NCBI GenBank assembly: GCA_024641805.1
Contig: JAHECJ010000082.1
Coordinates: 1-8,005 of the forward strand
DNA: 8,005 nucleotides
Origin: Desulfococcus sp.
GTDB taxonomy: Bacteria; Desulfobacterota; Desulfobacteria; Desulfobacterales; Desulfosalsimonadaceae
Reading direction: 5' to 3'
The translations under genes were made by a program, and so were the position numbers. Below, in pieces: positions 1-6,721 of this stretch. Each line of letters starts with the position of its first letter. The first letter of the stretch is position 1. Below the pieces are notes generated by a model. That model saw nothing but the letters and a program-made list of their open reading frames with translations, had not been told where the DNA came from and ran no database searches.

Positions 1-214
1 TTTTTGTCAAAATAAGGGCCGCCTCACTGTTCCATTCATCATAGGGGATTAAGCCGTAAACATCGGTTCCATGGGCGGCTTCCACCACCGTAATGGCGAC
101 CGCTGCCCTTTTTACCCCGATTCTTTGATGCTTCCGGCAGTCAAATACATCCAGATTAACAGATATGTGCCGGTAAAAATCCTGATCGCAAATCAACTTG
201 TCCGGGAATGTCAT
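1..214 (-). CDS. Probable Nudix hydrolase (CoA-pyrophosphatase-like), N-terminal fragment
   Basis: The frame runs from ATG at 214 to the left edge without a stop, giving 71 codons that start MTFPDKLICDQDFY. The part KRAAVAITVV (residues 35-44), then a short insert with HGTDVYGL, then EAALILTK (64-71), resembles the first beta strands of Nudix hydrolases of the CoA-pyrophosphatase type. In that family a basic residue plus AAV leads into the fold and an (A/L)LLTRR-like strand precedes the Nudix box. The Nudix box itself would lie beyond the edge, so the catalytic residues cannot be checked. If correct, the enzyme would hydrolyse nucleoside-diphosphate-linked substrates such as CoA or its derivatives in the cytoplasm, which fits a neighbourhood with acyl-CoA metabolism. 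A weak GAGAG ribosome site lies six bases before the ATG. The family is recognised from pattern only; that this is a real gene is more certain than its name. Confidence 0.6.
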   Translation of the reverse strand, partial: MTFPDKLICDQDFYRHISVNLDVFDCRKHQRIGVKRAAVAITVVEAAHGTDVYGLIPYDEWNSEAALILTK

Positions 215-477
215 TAAAAACTCTCACGTTATATAAATAAAAAAACCGGTTGAATATCCGATTTTTAAGAAAAATTAAATTCTTCCGAATTCACGGCGAG
301 AATGCCAAATGCCCCGCGAATTATGATTCTTATTTACATTTAAAATTATCCGGTTTTCAATGTTTAAATAAAGAGAGCTTTAATTCTGAGTCCCGGGAAT
401 TGGCCATCATCCGCTATGCTTGCTTCTTCAGGCTGAATATCCTAAAATTTGGATTCAGGGACTTTATTTATTATTGA
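215..477. other. AT-rich intergenic segment with two hairpins
   Basis: These 263 bases lie between the Nudix start and the HD-GYP stop. No convincing gene is seen. A plus-strand frame of 75 codons from TTG at 250 lacks a ribosome site and has no recognisable domain. The 9-mer TGAATATCC occurs twice (251-259 and 434-442), and both copies lie in hairpins: AACCGG/CCGATT around 244-263 and CTGAAT-CC/GG-ATTCAG around 433-458. The second hairpin starts about 20 bases after the HD-GYP stop in transcript sense but lacks a U-run. The segment could hold a small dispersed repeat or simply transcript ends. Confidence 0.4.
239..263 (-). terminator. Possible intrinsic terminator downstream of the HD-GYP gene
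   Basis: Read on the minus strand, AATCGG (263-258) pairs with CCGGTT (249-244), with one U-G wobble around an eight-base loop, and a T-run follows directly (down to 239). The stem is short and the site is about 215 bases after the HD-GYP stop, just before the Nudix start, so it would separate those two genes. Weak call. Confidence 0.3.
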
Positions 478-1722
478 TCATGAAATACTTTCCCCTACGA
501 TTTCTTTGATTTCGATGGTCGCAGCCTGATAACAATCGTGCAGATTTTGCGCGACCAGGTTGACCAGATCAGAATCCAGGTGTTCCTGTATCGAAAATTC
601 TTTTAATATCCTCAATATTTCTTCCGGCGGCAAAGCCTTCCGGTACGGCCGTTTCTGCGCAAGCGCCTGAAACACATCCGCTACTGAAATAATGCGCGAT
701 TCGATACTTAAATCTTTTTCCCGGCGATGAAACGGATACCCGCTGCCGTTTAATGCTTCATGGTGATTGGCCGCCCATAATGCGATATCCCCAATCCCTT
801 CAATCCGGCTCAGGATCACGTAAGTTTCAAAACTGTGATGACGCATGTGCGCCATGTCTTCCAGATTCAGACGGGCCGGCTTTTCAAGAATTTCATCCGA
901 AACTTTAAGTTTGCCGAGGTCATGCAGTAATCCTGCAATTTCAATCTTATTGCAGGTATCGGACGGCAACCGGCTTAAAACGGCGAGATGTTTTGCCAGA
1001 AGCGCCACGCCCAGTGAGTGCCGGGCGGTATAAGGACTTTTGGCATCTACAATTTGTGCGAACACCACCGCCATTTTTTTCAAATCCTTCATCGACATAT
1101 AAACCGGTTCCCGTTCTTTTTCTCTTTCATAAAGAAAACGGGACAAATGGCGAGGCTCCAGCGTTAACCAGAACGCTTCGGTATCAGACACCGTCATGAA
1201 AATATCCACCAGTACCGTATCAAAATATGAGTTCCGATATTTATGAATCTGATTACGGATTTCATCTTTTACGGTAAGCAGGTCAACATTCAAGTGTTTT
1301 GCGGCCAGCGAATCGGTCCGGTCCAGCATAAAAATCAGATTGGCGGCCCTGCAGGTTTCCTCCGGCAAATGCAGAAGTTTTAAATCCTCCCAATAGGTAT
1401 GATGATAATAAATACCCTCAGCCATTCCGGCAAGAGGCGGAAAATTTCTTAACCGTTTTGCACCGATTTCACAATGTTCACCTGCACCACCCCAATCCAT
1501 TTCATTGACCAGGTTCTCATGCTCACGGGTTGAGGAAACCCCGCAATCATGAAGCATCCCCATTTGGAATAAATCCATCCGTGATGGATGATCCAGATCC
1601 ATCGCTTTTGCACATTCCCATGCCATATATCCTACCCGCTTCCCGTGCTGAACTTCATCGATGCCGACCAGATCCAGTGTGTCCGATAATGCAAAAATCA
1701 TTTGACCAAGATCTATATTCAT
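478..1722 (-). CDS. Tandem HD-domain / HD-GYP cyclic-dinucleotide phosphodiesterase
   Basis: A 414-aa cytoplasmic protein with no membrane segment and two HD-type modules. The C-terminal one (about residues 210-370) is a full HD-GYP domain: H235, H267-D268 followed by GK271, H296, H320-H321, GSGYP (326-330), D349 and RPYR (358-361). HD-GYP proteins are metal-dependent phosphodiesterases that cleave c-di-GMP, some preferring 3'3'-cGAMP; the sequence does not tell which. The N-terminal module (about 15-140) keeps HD-like ligands, H26, H58-D59, H83, H107-H108 and D134, but has no GYP motif, so it may be a divergent catalytic or a sensory/dimerisation domain. No PAS, REC or other input domain is present. 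The start is backed by GGGGGA seven bases upstream. It follows the DUF362 gene by 45 bases on the same strand and is probably co-transcribed. A DNA-binding partner for the signalling output is not visible here. Confidence 0.9.
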   Translation of the reverse strand: MNIDLGQMIFALSDTLDLVGIDEVQHGKRVGYMAWECAKAMDLDHPSRMDLFQMGMLHDCGVSSTREHENLVNEMDWGGAGEHCEIGAKRLRNFPPLAGMAEGIYYHHTYWEDLKLLHLPEETCRAANLIFMLDRTDSLAAKHLNVDLLTVKDEIRNQIHKYRNSYFDTVLVDIFMTVSDTEAFWLTLEPRHLSRFLYEREKEREPVYMSMKDLKKMAVVFAQIVDAKSPYTARHSLGVALLAKHLAVLSRLPSDTCNKIEIAGLLHDLGKLKVSDEILEKPARLNLEDMAHMRHHSFETYVILSRIEGIGDIALWAANHHEALNGSGYPFHRREKDLSIESRIISVADVFQALAQKRPYRKALPPEEILRILKEFSIQEHLDSDLVNLVAQNLHDCYQAATIEIKEIVGESIS

Positions 1723-1767
1723 CGCATTCCCCCGCTCAGAATTAATTTCTGAGAAAAAACATGGAGC

Positions 1768-2928
1768 CTATCCGCCCAGCACCCACTGCAGCCGCCCCCG
1801 TTCTTTTTCAATAGCGGCTTCCGGGCAGATTTCCAGGCAACAGTAGCAGCGGATACACTTTTTATAGTCATATTCGGGAATATCTTTCTTCCCGGTGGAT
1901 TCACTGATCGCGCCGGATGCGCAGATTTTTTTGCACTGGTAGCAAAGCGTGCATTTTGTTTCATTGGGCGCCGGCCGGTCAAGAAACAGATTTTTGAATG
2001 TCGGGGTGTTAAACGGCCAGCGGAACATATTTGAAAACAGTGACGATCCGGTTGCAGGTACAAAATCATGGATCTGCAGCTTCTTAATTGCATCACCTAC
2101 GACATTAATTTCTTTTGGCGATGAAACCCCATATTTTCTTTTAAAGCCATTGACAACCGTCAGAGCTTTGCTGATGTCAAGACCGGCGATGCTTGCCGCA
2201 ACATAGTCCACTGCAATCCCGTTATTACCGGCTAAGACCGCATTCAGCCAACGGGCCTTTCCGGCAGGTCCGGGCCCTTCGCCTTCCTGGACACAGATGG
2301 CGTCCATAATATGAATGATGGGTTTGGAGGGTATCATGCCATAGGTCATGGCGCCGTATAAATCGAGAAGAAATTCTGCAAAATCGTCATGCGCCGGCGC
2401 CCGTAAATGCATTTTCGATTTTTCCACCCCAGGGATAGCGCCGAACAGCAATTTAACCGCACCGGTAATGTAAGTGATACCGTGGGTTTTAAATTTCGGC
2501 AGATTTAAAATAATATCCGCATCAAAATAGGCTTCCGAGATATCGATATATTTGAATTTTTTGGCTTCATCATATGTCAGTGTCCTGGTGATGGACGGAT
2601 TCGCGATTTCAATTTGTTCCTCTTCCACGACCGCTGCATAGGGAGTTCTTTTAATGACCCGTTCAAGGGAATGAATAGCCGGCGATTCCACCAGCACAGG
2701 CGTACCGTTATTTTCTTTGACAATCTGAGCTACCGCCCTGAAAAATTCAGAATTCGTTATGATTGCCTTTTCTTCTTTTGCCGGCATCAGCAGGTTCGGT
2801 TTTAAAACGACCCGGGAGTTATTGAATCGTTTGATGTCAAAACCGATATTTGAAAGACTTTGACGAATCTTATTCTTCAGAGTCTCAAGCTGATAGTCTT
2901 TGCATTGAACAAGAGAAACGTTCGGCAT
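1768..2928 (-). CDS. DUF362 protein with C-terminal 2x[4Fe-4S] ferredoxin domain
   Basis: A 386-aa protein. Residues about 1-290 form a DUF362 domain, with KPNLL (43-47), the segment LNLPKFKTHG (141-150) and IMDAICVQEGEGPGP (207-221) typical of the family. The tail carries two complete CX2CX2CX3C motifs: C326, C329, C332, C336 and C358, C361, C364, C368, the second followed by Pro as in bacterial ferredoxins. This predicts two [4Fe-4S] clusters and an electron-transfer role. The biochemical function of DUF362 is not established, and I do not assign a substrate. There is no signal peptide or membrane segment, so it is expected in the cytoplasm. The ATG has a strong AAGGAGG site with an unusually short gap of three bases (TAT) to the start. 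It lies between the DUF2914 gene (115 bases upstream) and the HD-GYP gene, all in the same direction. Confidence 0.9.
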   Translation of the reverse strand: MPNVSLVQCKDYQLETLKNKIRQSLSNIGFDIKRFNNSRVVLKPNLLMPAKEEKAIITNSEFFRAVAQIVKENNGTPVLVESPAIHSLERVIKRTPYAAVVEEEQIEIANPSITRTLTYDEAKKFKYIDISEAYFDADIILNLPKFKTHGITYITGAVKLLFGAIPGVEKSKMHLRAPAHDDFAEFLLDLYGAMTYGMIPSKPIIHIMDAICVQEGEGPGPAGKARWLNAVLAGNNGIAVDYVAASIAGLDISKALTVVNGFKRKYGVSSPKEINVVGDAIKKLQIHDFVPATGSSLFSNMFRWPFNTPTFKNLFLDRPAPNETKCTLCYQCKKICASGAISESTGKKDIPEYDYKKCIRCYCCLEICPEAAIEKERGRLQWVLGG

Positions 2929-3043
2929 ATACCTCCTTCTCCATTTCTATCCGTCGTATCAGGGGGTGAAAAATTGCAGCGTTTTGCTCGTATGGTTTCC
3001 ATTATTCCTGGCGCGGTATATCATCAAACTGTCTCACCTGAAA

Positions 3044-3451
3044 TCATTGGGAATCGTGAGAGATCACAAATCCTTCACTGCATATGATCTTGCCGGTTGA
3101 TGAAATCACATCCACACGCCATATGCCGGGCCAATCCTTTACAATCCGTTTTGAAGACCATGTCCGCCATGACCCTGCATTCACAGGCAGATCCACGATC
3201 GCCATCTGCGTATCATTGTAATACCAGACATGGGATATAGCCGTATGATCTTCCTGGCTTGACAGCCGGGTATAACAAAACACCCGTTCAACGGAATCCG
3301 GAAAATTTGCATTGACATCAACGGGTTTTCTATCCTTGATTCCCGTGCAAAACACCATTTCGTTGACACTGACAGGAAAAGTTTCCTGAGCTGTGGAGAA
3401 CAATGGCAGGCATAAAATGAAAACAATTATCGAAATTTTCTTAAGAATCAT
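3044..3451 (-). CDS. Small secreted DUF2914-domain protein
   Basis: I place the start at the ATG at 3451, giving 135 aa, not at 3514. The longer frame adds 21 residues that do not look like protein, while the 3451 ATG has GGGGG four bases upstream and opens a clean signal peptide: K4-K5, a hydrophobic core I6-L18, and a likely cut after STA (21). The mature part matches the DUF2914 pattern: FCTGIKDRKPVD (34-45), VFCYTRL (57-63), HVWYYND (74-80), WRTWSSK (95-101) and GIWRVDV (109-115). DUF2914 is a small beta-rich domain of unknown function, often at the end of exported or envelope proteins. Here it stands alone, so it is probably a periplasmic protein. C14 is not in a lipobox. It sits between the SDR-FeS gene (164-base gap) and the DUF362 gene, in the same direction. 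Confidence 0.85.
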   Translation of the reverse strand: MILKKISIIVFILCLPLFSTAQETFPVSVNEMVFCTGIKDRKPVDVNANFPDSVERVFCYTRLSSQEDHTAISHVWYYNDTQMAIVDLPVNAGSWRTWSSKRIVKDWPGIWRVDVISSTGKIICSEGFVISHDSQ

Positions 3452-3455
3452 ATAA

Positions 3456-3460
3456 CCCCC
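3456..3460 (-). promoter_or_regulatory. Ribosome-binding site that fixes the DUF2914 start
   Basis: GGGGG on the minus strand lies four bases (TTAT) before the ATG at 3451. It favours that ATG, with its signal peptide, over the upstream in-frame ATG at 3514, which has no comparable site. Confidence 0.65.
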
Positions 3461-3615
3461 AGTGTTTATATGAATATCAATTTTCAAAGAAACCCGGCCG
3501 ACCAATCCCCGCATGAATGCAGAAGTGTCGTAACCCTCTCTTTACTAATCAGATTTAGTGATGTTATAAGGAGCCTATCAGGAATTTTTAGTCAGGGAAA
3601 CAATAAATTACATTA

Positions 3616-5415
3616 TCAGACAACTCTAACGTATGATTCAATGCGCTGTTTCACGGTTTCTGCAAAAGTATCTGGATTGGCGATGGTTATTTCCACGGCA
3701 TGTTGCGGACAATTCGTAACGCAGCGGCCGCATGCCCGGCACATGCTACTGTGAAGCGCCTTTCCGTTTTCAATATGAATCGCTTCAAAAATGCAGGTTT
3801 CAAGGCATCTGCCACATCCGATGCAATCCTCGCTCACTTTGACGCTGACACCTTCCAGCGGAGTCATCACCTGATCTAAATGTTCACCGGTCAGATGCTT
3901 GAAAGCACCCATCATGCAGCAGCAATGACAACAGAAACAAACGCTCAAAAGCCTGTTTTTATCGGGTGTCAGAAATATAAAATTATCCACCCGGATTTTC
4001 CCGACCACCGGAACGAGTCCCACACCGATAGCGCGTTCCACATGACGATGAGCCTGCTCCTTTGTCACCCGATGGCTGACGCCATGGGGCAGCTTGAGTG
4101 CGGATTCCCCCATAAACAGGCACCCGATATCGGCTGTAAAGTGCTCGCATTCTCCGGCCAAACGGCATCCGCAGCGATCCATGATGACGTGATATTTTGC
4201 TTTTTCGATAAAATCATGCACGATCCGTTGAGGCAGGATTTCACTGGCGCCTTCACCGGCCTTTTCATCAATGGAGATTTTTCTAGTTGTTTTTTGGGGT
4301 TTATAGCTGATGGGAAGATAGGTCATGCTGTTTTTTTTCGGATTCATCCACGGCTGGATATTTCGAAAAGCCTTTATTCTTCCTAGTTTGAACAAATGGA
4401 GCACTGACATGGTCGGACGTATCCGCGCACCGCTCGCAAACACCCAGGAAAGGACCGACTGTACCAGGTTATCTTTTGCATCCCGAACCCTGGATTTCAT
4501 ATAGGATTCAAACGTTTCCCTGGAATTATATTTTGGATGCCAGCCGCTGGCTTGTTTAAATTTATTCGTCAGCGTAAAGACAGTGTGCCGCGATAAACAC
4601 ACCCACCCGCTGCCGGCCGGAAAAAATTTCAGCTTAAATCCGATATCGGCCAGCAGCTTTTGCAAAAACTTGGGCAGGGCTATGACAACAGCCCCGGCCT
4701 GCCTGAAACACCATTTTGCCGGCAATGCGTCATCGGCTGCTACATTATACACACCCGGAAGAACTTTTAAATATGCCAGATATAAAGCTTCCCCCAGATC
4801 CTCTTCATGAATGAACTGGAGATAGACGTTGCTCCCCACGGGCAGGGAAATGATTTTCATTGACCATAGTTTTGAAAACATATTGCGAATATTCGGTCCG
4901 CACAACAAGCCGCTGCGAAGAACCGTGAGCGTAATATCCGGATGATTCTTGAAAAATTCCGTTACAAAATTCTCGACTTCAACTTTAGACGAATAATAGC
5001 AACTGTCCGGATGGCGCGTAATCGGATATTCCTCGCTCAACCCAAGGGGAATATCCGGAAAAGACCCATAAACAGTTAGACTGGAGGCATAAATGACTTT
5101 TTTAACGTTATGGCTGATACAAGCGGTAAAAACGTTCTTTGATCCATTGATATTTATATCATCGATTTTATCCTTGTCACGCATCTCACTTTCTACAAAT
5201 GCCAGGTGAAATACTGCATCAACATTTTTAAACAGAGGGGCCAGCGATTCATCCCGGATATCCGCCTTATGAAAACGCACTTTGGGGTATCCCCCTTTCC
5301 ATGGAGTGAGGTCCACACCAATAATTTCCTCAATTTCAAGGTCCGTATCCAGGTAGGGCAGCAGGGTGGACGCGAAATAACCGTTGATACCCGTGATAAG
5401 AATTTTTTTCCCCAT
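3616..5415 (-). CDS. Extended SDR (NAD-dependent epimerase/dehydratase-like) fused to a cysteine-rich bis-[4Fe-4S] protein
   Basis: A single 599-codon frame with a GGGAG site five bases before ATG. Residues 1 to about 310 are an extended SDR: Rossmann loop TGINGYFA (8-15), NAD-selecting D35, ADIRD (51-55), active-site SS (111-112), YYSSK (Y140, K144), and a GWHP (291-294) near its end. Such enzymes act on nucleotide sugars, sterols or related substrates; which one is not visible. After a linker, residues from about 364 form a separate Fe-S protein: C415, C417, C423 and C432 (DIGCLFMGE around the last), a dense CFCCHCCC (493-500), then two CX2CX2CX3C ferredoxin motifs, C531/534/537/541 and C559/562/565/569. 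From memory, similar cysteine-rich proteins occur alone in anaerobes. The join falls at an A8 run (4331-4338), so the fusion depends on that run's length. With A7 it would be two genes. No membrane segment is evident. Confidence 0.85.
   Translation of the reverse strand: MGKKILITGINGYFASTLLPYLDTDLEIEEIIGVDLTPWKGGYPKVRFHKADIRDESLAPLFKNVDAVFHLAFVESEMRDKDKIDDININGSKNVFTACISHNVKKVIYASSLTVYGSFPDIPLGLSEEYPITRHPDSCYYSSKVEVENFVTEFFKNHPDITLTVLRSGLLCGPNIRNMFSKLWSMKIISLPVGSNVYLQFIHEEDLGEALYLAYLKVLPGVYNVAADDALPAKWCFRQAGAVVIALPKFLQKLLADIGFKLKFFPAGSGWVCLSRHTVFTLTNKFKQASGWHPKYNSRETFESYMKSRVRDAKDNLVQSVLSWVFASGARIRPTMSVLHLFKLGRIKAFRNIQPWMNPKKNSMTYLPISYKPQKTTRKISIDEKAGEGASEILPQRIVHDFIEKAKYHVIMDRCGCRLAGECEHFTADIGCLFMGESALKLPHGVSHRVTKEQAHRHVERAIGVGLVPVVGKIRVDNFIFLTPDKNRLLSVCFCCHCCCMMGAFKHLTGEHLDQVMTPLEGVSVKVSEDCIGCGRCLETCIFEAIHIENGKALHSSMCRACGRCVTNCPQHAVEITIANPDTFAETVKQRIESYVRVV
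4331..4338 (-). other. A8 homopolymer at the SDR/Fe-S junction with a latent ATGA gene overlap
   Basis: On the coding strand the frame reads CCG, AAA, AAA, AAC, AGC, ATG (codons P359 to M364). Removing one A shifts the SDR into ACA, GCA, TGA. That stop overlaps the ATG of codon 364, which would start a 236-aa Fe-S protein. Adding one A leads to a TAA about a dozen codons later. The run is therefore a switch point between one fused product and two separate ones. Confidence 0.7.
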
Positions 5416-5596
5416 TGTTTCTCCCTAACTGTTTGTTAAAAAACATTTGCGCCGGGTCACACGGCGTTGAAATTGCCAGCGGCCATAACGTCTTTCAAAC
5501 AACCTGCGACATTTAAGTCTGATTTTAAAAACAAAACCGAATCAGAAGGATTTTTTTGATAATGAGTTACCGGCAGCGGTGGTTCATGGGAGGAGT

Positions 5597-5620
5597 AAAA
5601 AGCATCAGCCGGCGGCTGAT
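5597..5620 (-). terminator. Intrinsic terminator of the merR-type gene
   Basis: On the minus strand ATCAGCC (5620-5614), loop GCC, and GGCTGAT (5610-5604) form a perfect 7-bp GC-rich stem, followed by GC and five T (5601-5597). It starts 23 bases past the regulator's stop codon. It separates the regulator from the downstream SDR-FeS gene, which therefore needs its own promoter in 5416-5596. I could not pick out a clear one there. Confidence 0.8.
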
Positions 5621-5643
5621 CGGTGGATTTTCATTTCGCGCAA

Positions 5644-6378
5644 TCAGGATTCTTTGAGATCTTCAATGCTGTCCTTATATGCGGCGGCATATTCCTTAAC
5701 TGTTTTTAGAATCAAACGTTTACGGATCAGCCCGATCATAGTGTTGAGCACCATGGTCCCCTCTTCCACCATCTTCACCATCTCGTCGACCGTAATTTTA
5801 CCGAGTGTCCGGCTGAGCATAATTTTTGTTTCTTCTTCTACCAGTCGTTCCATCAGCTCCCTGTGGGGATTGAGTGTTTCCGCAATAAAGCCCAGCTCTT
5901 TGGAAAATCCGATTTCCCTTAACTTTTCCCAGCATTCCATAAACCGGATATCATCTTCGTCATAATATTTTTGATTCCCTTTTTTGACCGGATTCAGAAT
6001 CCCCATTTTCTCGAGATCCTTAATATCTTTTAATTCAACGCCGGTTCGCTGGGCCAGTTGCTTTTCCGTTGCTTTTTTGATTTTCAGGCTTTCCTGCAAG
6101 TTGCTGAACAGTTTCCCATCCATTTCGGCTATCGTTCGAATTTCATCAACACCCAATCCATTTTTTTTATTTTTCAGGATCTTTTTGATCACGGACAGCG
6201 GCAGAAACCGTTTGGACTGAAGTTCCTTGACCAGCCGAATCGCATCAATATGTGCCTGTGAATAATAGGCCATGTTGGGCTGGGTCTTGATGGGTTTTGG
6301 AATCATCCCTTCCTTGATATAATACTGAATCGTCCCCTTGGGGACACCGGTTGTTTCGGTCAATTCCTTCATTTTCAT
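5644..6378 (-). CDS. MerR-family transcriptional regulator with two HTH modules
   Basis: I choose the ATG at 6378 (244 aa); an ATG two codons on (6372) is equally possible. The frame extends to an ATG at 6480, but the extra 34 residues are AT-rich filler that covers a perfect inverted repeat and a likely transcription start. A typical MerR HTH then begins at once: MKELTETTGVPKGTIQYYI (3-21), a wing with AYYSQAHIDAI (37-47), and KRFLPLSVIKKIL (56-68). A second MerR-like module follows at about 105-169: QLAQRTGV, LEKMGIL, QKYYDEDDIRFM, and IGFSKELGFIAETL. The C-terminal helical part (170-244) has no known ligand motif and may serve dimerisation or effector binding. No Cys cluster for metal or redox sensing is seen. 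Its divergent position next to an acyl-CoA dehydrogenase gene suggests control of fatty-acid or related CoA-ester degradation. No start has a clear ribosome site. Confidence 0.85.
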   Translation of the reverse strand: MKMKELTETTGVPKGTIQYYIKEGMIPKPIKTQPNMAYYSQAHIDAIRLVKELQSKRFLPLSVIKKILKNKKNGLGVDEIRTIAEMDGKLFSNLQESLKIKKATEKQLAQRTGVELKDIKDLEKMGILNPVKKGNQKYYDEDDIRFMECWEKLREIGFSKELGFIAETLNPHRELMERLVEEETKIMLSRTLGKITVDEMVKMVEEGTMVLNTMIGLIRKRLILKTVKEYAAAYKDSIEDLKES

Positions 6379-6455
6379 TAATTTTTCGGACGCAGTCTTA
6401 GTATTCAAAATCGAATTCCAGTAAAGTTTATCAAGTAAATTCAAATATTTTTTCA

Positions 6456-6477
6456 AAAAGTGAAAAGTTTCACTTTT
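6456..6477. promoter_or_regulatory. Perfect 10-bp inverted repeat, probable operator of the regulator gene
   Basis: The arms AAAAGTGAAA and TTTCACTTTT are separated by AG, giving a 22-bp near-perfect palindrome. It lies just downstream of a candidate minus-strand -10 element (6484-6489), where a bound dimer could block or shape transcription. Self-regulation by the MerR-type protein is inferred from position. Confidence 0.5.
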
Positions 6478-6483
6478 CATATT

Positions 6484-6513
6484 AAAATAACTGAACCCTC
6501 TTTAGACAGTCAA
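6484..6513 (-). promoter_or_regulatory. Candidate promoter of the MerR-type gene
   Basis: On the minus strand TTGACT (6513-6508) and TATTTT (6489-6484) are 18 bases apart. This predicts transcription starting near 6477, at the edge of the inverted repeat and past the ATG at 6480. If right, that upstream ATG cannot be used. The -10 is a poor match (4 of 6). Confidence 0.35.
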
Positions 6514-6692
6514 GAAGTATTTTAAATATTTCAAATTTTTAAAGCGCGTTAACAACTCACCTTCGAGAATAAATATACTGACAGATTGGATTCTGATGTC
6601 ATTCCGGAAAATCGCTTACGCTTTTTTCATTGGATTGTATTTCCATGATTGCATCACCCAGAAGTGTGTTTATCCGGAAAAGGCTAATTCTG

Positions 6693-6721
6693 TTGACATA
6701 ATGATCATTGTTCAATAAATT
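6693..6721 (+). promoter_or_regulatory. Candidate sigma70 promoter of the acyl-CoA dehydrogenase gene
   Basis: A perfect -35 TTGACA (6693-6698) and a weak -10 TAAATT (6716-6721) stand 17 bases apart, about 70 bases before the gene's start codon. The weak -10, surrounded by inverted repeats, fits a regulated promoter. Confidence 0.5.

Noticed and set aside
250..477. Plus-strand frame of 75 codons between the Nudix and HD-GYP genes
   Set aside because: It starts with TTG, has no ribosome site or recognisable domain, and spans two hairpins in AT-rich DNA. Kept only as intergenic sequence.
1719..2096. Minus-strand frame of 125 codons overlapping the DUF362 gene
   Set aside because: It lies out of frame across the ferredoxin motifs of the DUF362 protein and ends in the ribosome site of the HD-GYP gene; no domain.
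2960..3030. Possible promoter for the DUF362 gene (TTGATG with AATAAT on the minus strand)
   Set aside because: The spacer is only 15 bases and the -35 match is partial; not enough to call.
3452..3514. Upstream 21-codon extension of the DUF2914 protein
   Set aside because: It has no ribosome site and would bury the signal peptide; the ATG at 3451 has both.
3880..4386. Plus-strand frame of 168 codons opposite the SDR-FeS gene
   Set aside because: It is antisense to well-conserved Fe-S motifs (CX2CX2CX3C on the other strand), and its own translation shows no domain or ribosome site.
5451..5466. CGCCG/CGGCG hairpin followed by a T-run upstream of the SDR-FeS gene
   Set aside because: The stem has only five pairs, and the T-run begins several bases after it. 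Not convincing as a terminator or attenuator.
5579..5965. Plus-strand frame of 128 codons opposite the regulator gene
   Set aside because: It is Ser/Ile-rich shadow sequence antisense to the MerR-type gene and overlaps the terminator hairpin.
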